Part shown: positions 1 through 5,521 of the stretch, piece after piece
Position numbering within the stretch: position 1 is the stretch's first letter
Layout of the letters: each line of letters opens with the position of its first letter
Origin: Bacteroidia bacterium
GTDB taxonomy: Bacteria > Bacteroidota > Bacteroidia > AKYH767-A > OLB10
DNA length: 11,674 nt
NCBI GenBank assembly: GCA_025450095.1
Contig: JANWID010000280.1
Coordinates: 1 to 11,674, forward strand
Direction: 5' to 3'
Made by a program: the position numbers and the translations under genes
Notes under the pieces: model-generated
What the model was told of the DNA's origin: nothing
Database searches by the model: none
Seen by the model: the letters and a program-made list of their open reading frames with translations, nothing else

Positions 1-158
1 AAAGTATCGATAACGGAATAGTAGGAAGAAAAAGAAATATTATTACCGCTGGTGGTGTGTATTAATCCATCAGTAGGATGGTGAACATGAATCGTTTCTT
101 TTCCGGAAAGGGAAAAAGAGAAAATTATCAAAATAGTAAAAACGGTTAAAAAACGCAT
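1..158 (-). CDS. Unknown secreted protein, N-terminal fragment (runs off the window)
   Basis: An open frame on the minus strand starts at ATG 158-156 and stays open for 52 codons to the window edge, so the 3' part is missing. Residues 1-18 read MRFLTVFTILIIFSFSLS, a one-Arg, strongly hydrophobic stretch ending in small residues, which looks like a Sec signal peptide. There is no lipobox Cys. The mature part begins around GKETIHVHHPTDGL and is rich in Ser, Thr and His; I recognise no family. The start is supported by a TAAGTTTG -7-like box about 15 bases upstream, which would give a very short leader. The leader and the first 18 codons recur in degraded form upstream of the next gene (897-977). 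It is probably a secreted or cell-envelope protein; its function is unknown. A longer overlapping frame (70-279) lies out of phase and lacks a plausible protein character. Confidence 0.6.
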   Translation of the reverse strand, partial: MRFLTVFTILIIFSFSLSGKETIHVHHPTDGLIHTTSGNNISFSSYYSVIDT

Positions 159-181
159 GAACTTGAATTTTATCAAACTTA
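105..181 (-). repeat. Leader/signal-peptide duplication, copy A
   Basis: This segment (promoter box, short leader and first signal-peptide codons of the left-edge gene) is about 84% identical to 900-977, with one single-base gap. By hand alignment 54 of 64 positions match between 118-181 and 913-977. Weaker similarity appears to continue to about 210 (copy B: about 1007). Both copies point the same way, about 795 bases apart, as expected after a tandem duplication of a gene start. Confidence 0.6.
174..181 (-). promoter_or_regulatory. Putative -7 box (TAAGTTTG) of the left-edge gene
   Basis: On the minus strand TAAGTTTG matches the Bacteroidota -7 consensus TAnnTTTG exactly and sits about 15 bases upstream of the ATG at 158. 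No clear TTG -33 element is seen at the usual distance. The same octamer recurs at 970-977 in the duplicated leader, and its conservation between the two diverged copies is mild support for function. Confidence 0.4.
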
Positions 182-288
182 AGAAATAAATGTCGAAGTT
201 CTAATTCACGAAGTATGAGAATGAAATGTTTGGTTAACCAATAGGAGATATGTTGACAATCAATATTATAGTGCTTCAAACCTGCACA

Positions 289-900
289 CTACAATTTATA
301 TTTAAGACCAAATTTTATAAAGCCATCTAATCCACGAAAACTTTCTGTGTAAGGTAATCCTCCCGGAGAAGACAAATTCTCCTTATACATGTAAGTTAAA
401 TCGAAATTTTTTTGATAGCATATACTCACATTATATTTCTTCGTAATCTGTAATCCCAACCCGGTATTGTATTGCACGCCGAATTGAAATAAGCTGACAT
501 TGTCAGCATAGTACAAATTCTCAACATTTTCCTGCGGAGTTAATAAAAAGCTTCCGTAAACCCCAAGTCCTAAAATGAATGTTAATTGCTTACCAAAAAT
601 AAAATCTATACCTAATGGGATTCTGAGATAATTTGTGCTGATATCATTAAGGTGTTTAATGTCGAATAATATTCCGGACTTTAAACTGAACACAGCGCTA
701 TCAGGAGTATAAAAATAAGTAAATCCGATCCTTTGAAAATTATCAGCCTCCTTTTCAAAGGGTGATAAAAATAAGTCTGACATATCATTTGTTATGGTTT
801 TTCCTATGCCTATATCCATCCCGATTTCGTGAGGCTGCCCGGGAGATTTTTCAGCAAAAAAAATTATGGAAACCAGGAATAGATATTTATAAATCTTCAT
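289..900 (-). CDS. PorT-like outer-membrane beta-barrel protein
   Basis: This is a 203-residue protein. I chose the ATG at 900 because it begins a good signal peptide (MKIYKYLFLVSIIFF, then AEKSPGQ). Extending upstream to 972 would add a non-signal-like leader that overlaps the duplicated relic. The mature chain alternates hydrophobic and polar residues with repeated Gly and aromatic positions, for example GIGFTYFY-like strands, FGVQYNTGLGLQI and the terminal FIKFGLKYKL. This is the pattern of small Bacteroidota outer-membrane barrels (the OMP_b-brl_2/PorT-like class). It has no plug or TonB features and is too short for a porin. The exact role is unknown; adhesin, transport or structural roles are all possible. 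It lies downstream of a copied promoter (970-977), and its ATG overlaps the stop of the relic reading frame as ATGA. Confidence 0.7.
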   Translation of the reverse strand: MKIYKYLFLVSIIFFAEKSPGQPHEIGMDIGIGKTITNDMSDLFLSPFEKEADNFQRIGFTYFYTPDSAVFSLKSGILFDIKHLNDISTNYLRIPLGIDFIFGKQLTFILGLGVYGSFLLTPQENVENLYYADNVSLFQFGVQYNTGLGLQITKKYNVSICYQKNFDLTYMYKENLSSPGGLPYTESFRGLDGFIKFGLKYKL

Positions 901-953
901 GAAAATGAAAATGAGAAAATTATTAAAACTATAAGAGCAGTTAAAAAACGTAT
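897..953 (-). pseudogene. Relic signal peptide, start codon changed ATG to ATA
   Basis: This minus-strand frame reads I-R-F-L-T-A-L-I-V-L-I-I-F-S-F-S-F-S and then stops at TGA. It aligns without gaps to the first 18 codons of the left-edge gene, with 12 of 18 residues identical. The position matching that gene's ATG is ATA here. The frame has no alternative start, because a TAA lies five codons upstream. Its TGA overlaps the ATG of the barrel gene (ATGA). The simplest reading is a decayed copy of the start of the left-edge gene, whose promoter may now drive the barrel gene. A rarely initiated coupling peptide cannot be excluded. Confidence 0.5.
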
Positions 954-977
954 GAGGTTGAATTTTTATCAAACTTA
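900..977 (-). repeat. Leader/signal-peptide duplication, copy B
   Basis: This is the counterpart of 105-181 in the same orientation. It contains the TAAGTTTG box, the AT-rich leader and the degraded signal-peptide codons. Differences from copy A include the ATG-to-ATA change and one extra T in the leader. Similarity stops at the start codon of the barrel gene, which then has its own, unrelated signal peptide. Confidence 0.6.
970..977 (-). promoter_or_regulatory. Putative -7 box (TAAGTTTG) for the barrel gene
   Basis: This is an exact TAnnTTTG match on the minus strand, 69 bases upstream of the ATG at 900. If used, the mRNA leader of about 60 bases would contain the whole relic frame. A TTG at the usual spacing is not evident. 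Confidence 0.35.
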
Positions 978-1062
978 AATTAAAATTGTATAGGTTTTAA
1001 TTTCGTGCAACCGATGATAATAAAGTGTTTTGAAAAAAATATAATACGTTTTCCCAATAAAG

Positions 1063-1217
1063 GATCCCTCGCTATGCTCGGGATGACGATAAATTATTGG
1101 AAAGGGGCGGGCGGGGGATGCGGCAATGTCAACACCAGGGAAATTATTCACATAATCCGCATCCCCCGCCCGCTTTTAACACACTCCTAATCGTCATCCC
1201 GAGCATAGCGAGGGATC
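1063..1217. repeat. 155-bp nested palindrome with REP-like outer arms
   Basis: The outer arms 1063-1090 and 1190-1217 are perfect 28-bp inverted repeats (outer ends GATCCCTCGCTATGCTCGGG). Inside them 1107-1123 and 1157-1173 form a second perfect 17-bp inverted pair (GCGGGCGGGGGATGCGG). Each outer arm is itself an imperfect hairpin, CCC-GA-GC-ATA-GC-GA-GGG, with facing GA/GA mismatches, the shape of REP units. AAATTATT occurs directly repeated at 1091 and 1141. No coding capacity and no obvious target-site duplication are visible. From memory, words like TCATCCCGAGC...GCGAGGGATC recur between genes in many bacteria. I read this as a REP pair (BIME-like) or non-autonomous element. Confidence 0.75.
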
Positions 1218-1323
1218 GCATCAATTGTTCGCCTTCCTTTTACCTTAGTTGTAATATTCAAATTAGAACTCAAAAAAATGTTCAGATCACAAATTACATT
1301 TTTAATAATCGATCTGTAATCCC

Positions 1324-1342
1324 CGCCTGCGTCGGGCAGGCG
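1324..1342. repeat. GC-rich hairpin (CGCCTGC / GCAGGCG)
   Basis: A perfect 7-bp stem with a GTCGG loop lies just beyond the stop codon of the minus-strand oxidoreductase (stop at 1346-1348). It has no T-run after it on the minus strand, so it is not a canonical intrinsic terminator. The sequence resembles dispersed CCTGC...GCAGG intergenic repeats. A 13-base word next to it (ATCTGTAATCCCC, 1312-1324) recurs at 2211-2223. Confidence 0.5.
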
Positions 1343-1345
1343 TAC

Positions 1346-1993
1346 CTACTTAGCGATATGAAAATTAAAATTTGCATTCTGCAATTTCCCATAAAGCCGG
1401 ATCCACAATGGTAAAACCATTTCCGTTCCCCGCGAATTTGTGATATCACCGAGGTCATATACTTCTTTCCATCCGAACCATGTTCGCAAAATATCTTCAA
1501 CGCGGCCTTTAGCGCCGGCATCGTTACCGCAAATAAAAGCAGCATGCTCACCTTTAATGCTCGATGGATTTACCATCAGCATGCAATTCATCGTGTTCAG
1601 GGCTTTCACAACATAAACATCCGGAAAATTGCGTTGGATAGTTTCACCCAGCGAATCGGTATTGTTTACAAAAAGTATGGGTGGAAATCCCTTTGTAAAA
1701 TCAAGTGGATTGGTAACATCAATTAAAATTTTTCCCTTCAGGTTTTCCGGTCCCGCCATGTTCAGGATATCGATGGCAACATCGCCTTTTGTACAGTTAA
1801 AAATAATCTCACCATATTCAGCGGCTTCTGCAAAAGTTCCGTGAGAAGCGCGTGAACCTGCATGTTTCACAAAATTGGTTGCTTTTTCATTGACTGCACT
1901 GCGGGCACCCATCATAACACTGTGACCCAAATCAACCAGCTTGGCACCGATGGTATTTCCTACCACTCCGGTACCCAAAATTCCTATATTCAT
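1346..1993 (-). CDS. NADP-binding oxidoreductase, F420-reductase-like family
   Basis: This 215-residue protein begins with a Rossmann fold: MNIGILGTGVVG carries GxGxxG at residues 7-12. GARS at 29-32 follows, where R31 is placed to contact the 2'-phosphate of NADPH. Later motifs are VTNPLDF and VVKALNTMN, the order seen in the F420-dependent NADP reductase family (PF03807-type), and the length matches that family. Bacteroidota are not known to make F420, so the real substrate is probably different and is unknown. It is cytoplasmic with no signal peptide. ATG 1993 is chosen because it starts the Rossmann strand directly and has a promoter-like pair about 25-55 bases upstream. It stands alone, divergent from queD, and the GC hairpin lies right after its stop. 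Confidence 0.8.
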   Translation of the reverse strand: MNIGILGTGVVGNTIGAKLVDLGHSVMMGARSAVNEKATNFVKHAGSRASHGTFAEAAEYGEIIFNCTKGDVAIDILNMAGPENLKGKILIDVTNPLDFTKGFPPILFVNNTDSLGETIQRNFPDVYVVKALNTMNCMLMVNPSSIKGEHAAFICGNDAGAKGRVEDILRTWFGWKEVYDLGDITNSRGTEMVLPLWIRLYGKLQNANFNFHIAK

Positions 1994-2017
1994 AAAAGAA
2001 ATGGTTTAAGTTATTCG

Positions 2018-2048
2018 TAAATGTAGGTAATGATGATTATAAAACCAA
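2018..2048 (-). promoter_or_regulatory. Putative promoter of the oxidoreductase gene
   Basis: On the minus strand, TTG at 2048-2046 is followed after 20 bases by TACATTTA at 2025-2018, one mismatch from TAnnTTTG. This spacing fits the Bacteroidota -33/-7 arrangement. The leader to the ATG at 1993 would be about 20 bases. Confidence 0.45.
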
Positions 2049-2175
2049 TTTGATATTTTCTGATTAAAAAATTTATAATTATCGGTAAATGAATTAAATA
2101 CGAATACAATATGCATTTTTCGATAAATGATCCTATCTAATCAGTTCGCTTCGGACCATCAATATTTAGCATCAC

Positions 2176-2223
2176 ATCTGTAATCAAATCCGTTCTCGCG
2201 TCAACCCAGAATCTGTAATCCCC
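2176..2223. repeat. Short repeated word ATCTGTAATC upstream of queD
   Basis: ATCTGTAATC occurs at 2176-2185 and 2211-2220 (35 bases apart), and again at 1312-1321 on the other side of the oxidoreductase gene. The 2211 and 1312 copies share the 13-mer ATCTGTAATCCCC followed by similar CTGC-containing sequence. These may be fragments of a dispersed repeat. The rest of 1994-2250 is AT-rich and, apart from promoters, shows nothing I recognise. Confidence 0.3.
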
Positions 2224-2238
2224 TGCCGTCCTAATTAT

Positions 2239-2246
2239 TACCTTTG
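2239..2246 (+). promoter_or_regulatory. Putative -7 box (TACCTTTG) of queD, leaderless start
   Basis: TACCTTTG is an exact TAnnTTTG match ending only 4 bases before the queD ATG. Transcription starting the usual few bases downstream would begin at or beside the A of ATG, giving a leaderless mRNA. No clear TTG lies at the -33 distance. Confidence 0.5.
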
Positions 2247-2250
2247 TACC

Positions 2251-2697
2251 ATGATAAGATTAACAAAAATTTTCAACTTCGAAATGGCCCACGCCCTCTA
2301 TGGTTACGATGGACCTTGCAAAAATATTCATGGTCATTCCTATTCTCTTGAAGTTACTGTTGCAGGAGCTCCTCTGGATAACCCTTCCCATCCCAAACAC
2401 GGAATGGTGATGGATTTTTCTGATCTCAAAGCGATTGTTAAGGATCAGATTGTCGACAGACTTGATCATGCGCTGCTGCTAAATGGAAATTCCCCACATC
2501 GTGATATACCGGAGCTGGATGAGAATTTTGAAAAAGTGGTTTTCGTAGATTATCAGCCTACATGTGAAAATATGTTGAGCGATTTTGTGAAACGAATTCA
2601 GAAACTGCTTCCCTCCTCTGTAAAACTTGTTACTCTGAAGCTGAAGGAAACTCCGAATTCCTATGCAGAATGGCAGGCCGTTGATCAGCGTGCCTGA
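2251..2697 (+). CDS. queD: 6-pyruvoyl-tetrahydropterin synthase / QueD family
   Basis: This 148-residue T-fold enzyme has all the landmarks: zinc ligands H14 (MAHAL), H27 and H29 in C-x-N-x-HGH; catalytic C23; the D72-H73 pair (RLDHALL); and pterin-binding E133 in KETPNSYAEW. QueD converts 7,8-dihydroneopterin triphosphate to 6-carboxy-tetrahydropterin in queuosine/preQ0 synthesis, and the family also includes tetrahydropterin synthases. CxxxHGH alone does not fully separate the two, and no queC, queE or queF is present nearby. Residues 39-51 and 80-96 form loops somewhat longer than in minimal homologues. The ATG at 2251 follows a -7 box directly (leaderless). It is followed after 57 bases by the GH20 gene. 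A weaker box (TTCTTTTG, 2719-2726) in that gap leaves open whether the two are co-transcribed. Confidence 0.85.
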   Translation: MIRLTKIFNFEMAHALYGYDGPCKNIHGHSYSLEVTVAGAPLDNPSHPKHGMVMDFSDLKAIVKDQIVDRLDHALLLNGNSPHRDIPELDENFEKVVFVDYQPTCENMLSDFVKRIQKLLPSSVKLVTLKLKETPNSYAEWQAVDQRA

Positions 2698-2754
2698 ACA
2701 AAAAATCCGGAATAGATTTTCTTTTGTATTTTAGGCATTCCTAACCTGGAATGT

Positions 2755-4779
2755 ATGCGCCTGCATGGTATTTTAATTTGTATTTGTTTTTTCGTTACGT
2801 TTTTATCCCATGCACAGCAACACCATCTGATGCCGGTACCTTCTGGCATAATATGGGGTGCACAACAGCTGCGGCTTGATAGCGGATTTCAAATAGTAAT
2901 GAACGACACCGCTGCTTCGCGTGCGGGAAAAGCTGTCACTCGGTTTCTGCGAAGGCTCGATGATCGTTGTCATCTCTTTATAAAAAAAGAATTTCTGAAA
3001 TCTTCCGGAAAACAAGGACCGGGATTGCTCATTGAGTATTCCCGTATTGGGATGTTAAAACCAGGCGAAGACGAATCGTATGCACTCACCGTTACCGGTG
3101 ATCACGCACATTTAACAGCCACAACCGACCTGGGTGTGCTGCATGGACTGGAAACTTTTTTACAGCTTGTTGAAAATGATAATAACGGGTTCTACATTCC
3201 TGGTGTTTCTATTTCTGATCATCCACGATTTACCTGGCGCGGGCTGATGATCGATGTATGCCGTCATTTTTCTCCCATCGAAATTATTCTCCGGAATATT
3301 GATGCTATGGCCATGGTTAAGCTGAATGTGCTGCATCTCCATCTCTCCGAAGACCAGGGTTTCCGGATCGAAAGTAAAATGTTTCCGAATCTGCATCGCA
3401 TGGGTTCCAATGGTGATTATTTTACTCAGGAACAAATTAAAACTATTTTTAGTTATGCTGGGGATCGCGGAATACGGGTTGTTCCTGAGTTTGATATGCC
3501 AGGACATGCTACCAGCTGGTTCGCGGGCCATCCTGAACTGGCAAGCGCTCCAGGACCATATGCAATAGAGAAAAAATTTGGTGTGTTTGACCCAACTATG
3601 GATCCCACCAAAAAGAAGACGTATAAATTTCTGAAAAAATTTCTTTCTGAAATGTGTAAATTGTTTCCGGATGAATATTTTCATATAGGTGGTGATGAAA
3701 ATAACGGGAAACAATGGGATGCAAATCCGGAGATTCAGAAATTCATGCACAAGGAGGAATTAAGAAGCAATCATGAGTTGCAAAATTACTTTAACAGGAA
3801 AGTTTTGGCAATGCTGCAACATAACGGGAAAAAAATGATTGGCTGGGATGAAATTTTGCAACCTGACCTTCCGGTTGACGCCGTGATACAATCGTGGAGG
3901 GGCAAGGAAGGTCTGAAAGATGCAACATCAAAAGGATTCCAGGTGATTCTTTCTAACGGATATTACATCGATCTCGTCGAGCCGGCATGGAAGCATTATA
4001 ATAATGATCCGTTACCAGTGGGTACGGAACTGACAGAATCGCAGCAAAAGCTGGTTCTCGGTGGTGAAGCTACCATGTGGGCGGAACTGGTTACACCCGA
4101 AAACATTGAATCCCGAATCTGGCCCCGGACTGCAGCAATTGCGGAGCGTTTATGGTCGCCCCGTGAAATAAATAATATTCCGGATATGTATCGCCGGTTA
4201 GCTGATGTCAGTATTCGACTTGAGGAGACCGGGGTTCAGCACCTGCGCAACCAGGACATGATGTTACGACGACTTTCCAACAATACAAATGTGGAGTCAC
4301 TGAAAGTTTTAGTGAGCCTTGTTGAACCACTGGAAGAATACAAAAGGCATAAACAGGGAGTTCCATACAGCACCGATCTTCCGTTCACCCGTCTACCGGA
4401 TATCGCATTTCCGGAATCGGATATTGCCCGGGACTTTAAGATTTTGTGTGAAAAATTTGTAAAAGGAAGGGATACGACGATAGAAATATCGATTCGTAAT
4501 TATTTAACTTTATGGATGCAAAATCACGATGCTGTGCTGGCGACGGCTACAGGGAATCCTGCACTTAGCGAATGGATACGATTATCACAAATGGTAAAAA
4601 CTATTTCAGTGATTGGATTGGAGAGTCTCGATAAAATGAAAAACCACAATGCCATATCAACTGAATGGACATCGTTAACCAATACAACACTAACAGAAGC
4701 GGCATTGCCATTCCAGGAATGCGAACTTATGATAACTGAACCTATAAAAATGTTATTCCAGAATGCACTCCCCCGGTAA
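2755..4779 (+). CDS. Secreted GH20 beta-N-acetylhexosaminidase
   Basis: This 674-residue exo-glycosidase removes terminal beta-linked GlcNAc/GalNAc by substrate-assisted catalysis. Residues 1-20 (MRLHGILICICFFVTFLSHA) are a signal peptide. About 22-150 is the GH20b alpha/beta domain. The TIM barrel starts at HPRFTWRGLMIDVCRHF (155-172, substrate Arg in WRG). It continues through VLHLHLSEDQGFRIES and VPEFDMPGHA to the catalytic pair D314-E315 in HIGGDENNGKQW; the barrel's Trp motifs GWDEIL and ATMWAEL follow. The last ~150 residues are helical-looking and unrecognised. Export to the periplasm is likely. No strong ribosome-binding site is visible, as usual in Bacteroidota. Its last 17 bases overlap cutC. 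The neighbouring beta-mannosidase suggests glycoprotein N-glycan breakdown, although chitooligosaccharides or peptidoglycan are possible substrates too. Confidence 0.93.
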   Translation: MRLHGILICICFFVTFLSHAQQHHLMPVPSGIIWGAQQLRLDSGFQIVMNDTAASRAGKAVTRFLRRLDDRCHLFIKKEFLKSSGKQGPGLLIEYSRIGMLKPGEDESYALTVTGDHAHLTATTDLGVLHGLETFLQLVENDNNGFYIPGVSISDHPRFTWRGLMIDVCRHFSPIEIILRNIDAMAMVKLNVLHLHLSEDQGFRIESKMFPNLHRMGSNGDYFTQEQIKTIFSYAGDRGIRVVPEFDMPGHATSWFAGHPELASAPGPYAIEKKFGVFDPTMDPTKKKTYKFLKKFLSEMCKLFPDEYFHIGGDENNGKQWDANPEIQKFMHKEELRSNHELQNYFNRKVLAMLQHNGKKMIGWDEILQPDLPVDAVIQSWRGKEGLKDATSKGFQVILSNGYYIDLVEPAWKHYNNDPLPVGTELTESQQKLVLGGEATMWAELVTPENIESRIWPRTAAIAERLWSPREINNIPDMYRRLADVSIRLEETGVQHLRNQDMMLRRLSNNTNVESLKVLVSLVEPLEEYKRHKQGVPYSTDLPFTRLPDIAFPESDIARDFKILCEKFVKGRDTTIEISIRNYLTLWMQNHDAVLATATGNPALSEWIRLSQMVKTISVIGLESLDKMKNHNAISTEWTSLTNTTLTEAALPFQECELMITEPIKMLFQNALPR

Positions 4780-5521
4780 TCCAGTATTGGAAATATGTTC
4801 TGCAGGACTGGATGCAATCGCCGCATCCCGTTTCCCGGGCGTTTCGCGAATTGAGCTTTGTGCATCGTTGGAAACGGGAGGTCTCACACCATCATTATCG
4901 CTGATGGAACAAGCTATTTCCAATATAACGATTCCGGTGCATGTGATGATCCGCCCACGGAGCGGAGATTTCCTTTATACCGATGAGGAATTCAACCTGA
5001 TGAAAACCGATATCCGTCATGCACGAAAAGCTGGTGCTTCCGGGGTGGTATTTGGAATTCTTAAAAGCGATGGAACTATCGACCGGGAACGTTGTATGGA
5101 ACTGAAAACGCTCGCTGAACCAATGAAGATTACATTTCACCGCGCTTTCGACATGACAGCGGAGCCCTTCTTTGCATTGGAAGAAATCATTGCGATCGGA
5201 TGTGAAACACTGCTGACTTCAGGACAGCACCAGACAGCCGAGGATGGTTTGGAATTGATTCGCGAGTTGGTAAAACGTGCCGGCTCACGCATTCAGATTA
5301 TGGCAGGAAGCGGAGTTAATGCAGGTAACGTTGAATTATTATTTGAAGCTGGAGTCAGGGCTTTTCATTGTTCAGCACGTAAGAAATCAGATAGCGCTAT
5401 GCAATTCCGGAATGAAACGCTGCAGTCGATGGGACATAACGCTTTGTCGGATGAATATAGCCGTTATGTTTTTGATGAAGAAAAAGTGCAGGCCTTATTT
5501 AAGGCACTCGCAGTAGCATGA
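4763..5521 (+). CDS. cutC: CutC-family TIM-barrel protein
   Basis: This 252-residue protein has the complete CutC motif series: LEICSAGLDAIAAS, RIELCASLETGGLTPS (about 32-47), HVMIRPRSGDFLYTDEE, GVVFGILKSDGTID, ITFHRAFDM, LLTSGQHQ, IMAGSGVNAGN and AFHCSARK. Length matches the family. There is no signal peptide, so it is cytoplasmic. The family is named for copper homeostasis, but no catalytic activity is established, and in E. coli the copper phenotype was later traced to the MicL small RNA encoded in the 3' part of cutC. Here it starts 17 bases inside the GH20 gene and ends with ATGA shared with the beta-mannosidase, so translation is probably coupled. Conserved polar residues at the barrel mouth (E, R, H, D) look enzyme-like. 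The context suggests a role in sugar or glycopeptide metabolism, which is inference. Confidence 0.92.
   Translation: MHSPGNPVLEICSAGLDAIAASRFPGVSRIELCASLETGGLTPSLSLMEQAISNITIPVHVMIRPRSGDFLYTDEEFNLMKTDIRHARKAGASGVVFGILKSDGTIDRERCMELKTLAEPMKITFHRAFDMTAEPFFALEEIIAIGCETLLTSGQHQTAEDGLELIRELVKRAGSRIQIMAGSGVNAGNVELLFEAGVRAFHCSARKKSDSAMQFRNETLQSMGHNALSDEYSRYVFDEEKVQALFKALAVA

Larger units (their letters stand above)
954..1345. other. Gene-free stretch with promoter box and two palindromes
   Basis: No credible coding frame lies between the relic and the end of the oxidoreductase. Short frames at 1005-1190 and 1097-1414 simply read through the palindrome and resemble nothing. The stretch holds the 970-977 promoter box, the nested palindrome 1063-1217, about 100 bases of AT-rich sequence with no visible structure, and the GC hairpin 1324-1342. 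Confidence 0.6.

Noticed and set aside
70..279. Minus-strand frame of 69 codons
   Set aside because: It is out of phase with the signal-peptide frame ending at 158. Its similarity to the extended N-terminus of the barrel gene comes only from the DNA duplication.
1104..1117. G-quadruplex in the GGGGCGGGCGGGGG run
   Set aside because: Only three separated G-runs are present, and the inverted partner strand offers a stable duplex hairpin instead.
1324..1342. Intrinsic terminator for the oxidoreductase gene
   Set aside because: The stem is good, but no T-run follows on the minus strand. It is better described as a dispersed hairpin repeat.
1005..1414. Two plus-strand frames (61 and 105 codons)
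   Set aside because: They read through the nested palindrome and the end of the oxidoreductase gene in antisense, with no protein-like pattern or homology that I recognise.
2100..2250. preQ1 riboswitch or small RNA upstream of queD
   Set aside because: No H-type pseudoknot pattern was seen, and the promoter box directly before the ATG leaves no leader.
3160..3750. 196-codon antisense frame inside the GH20 gene
   Set aside because: It overlaps fully conserved GH20 catalytic sequence and looks like the usual antisense shadow, rich in residues expected from reverse reading.
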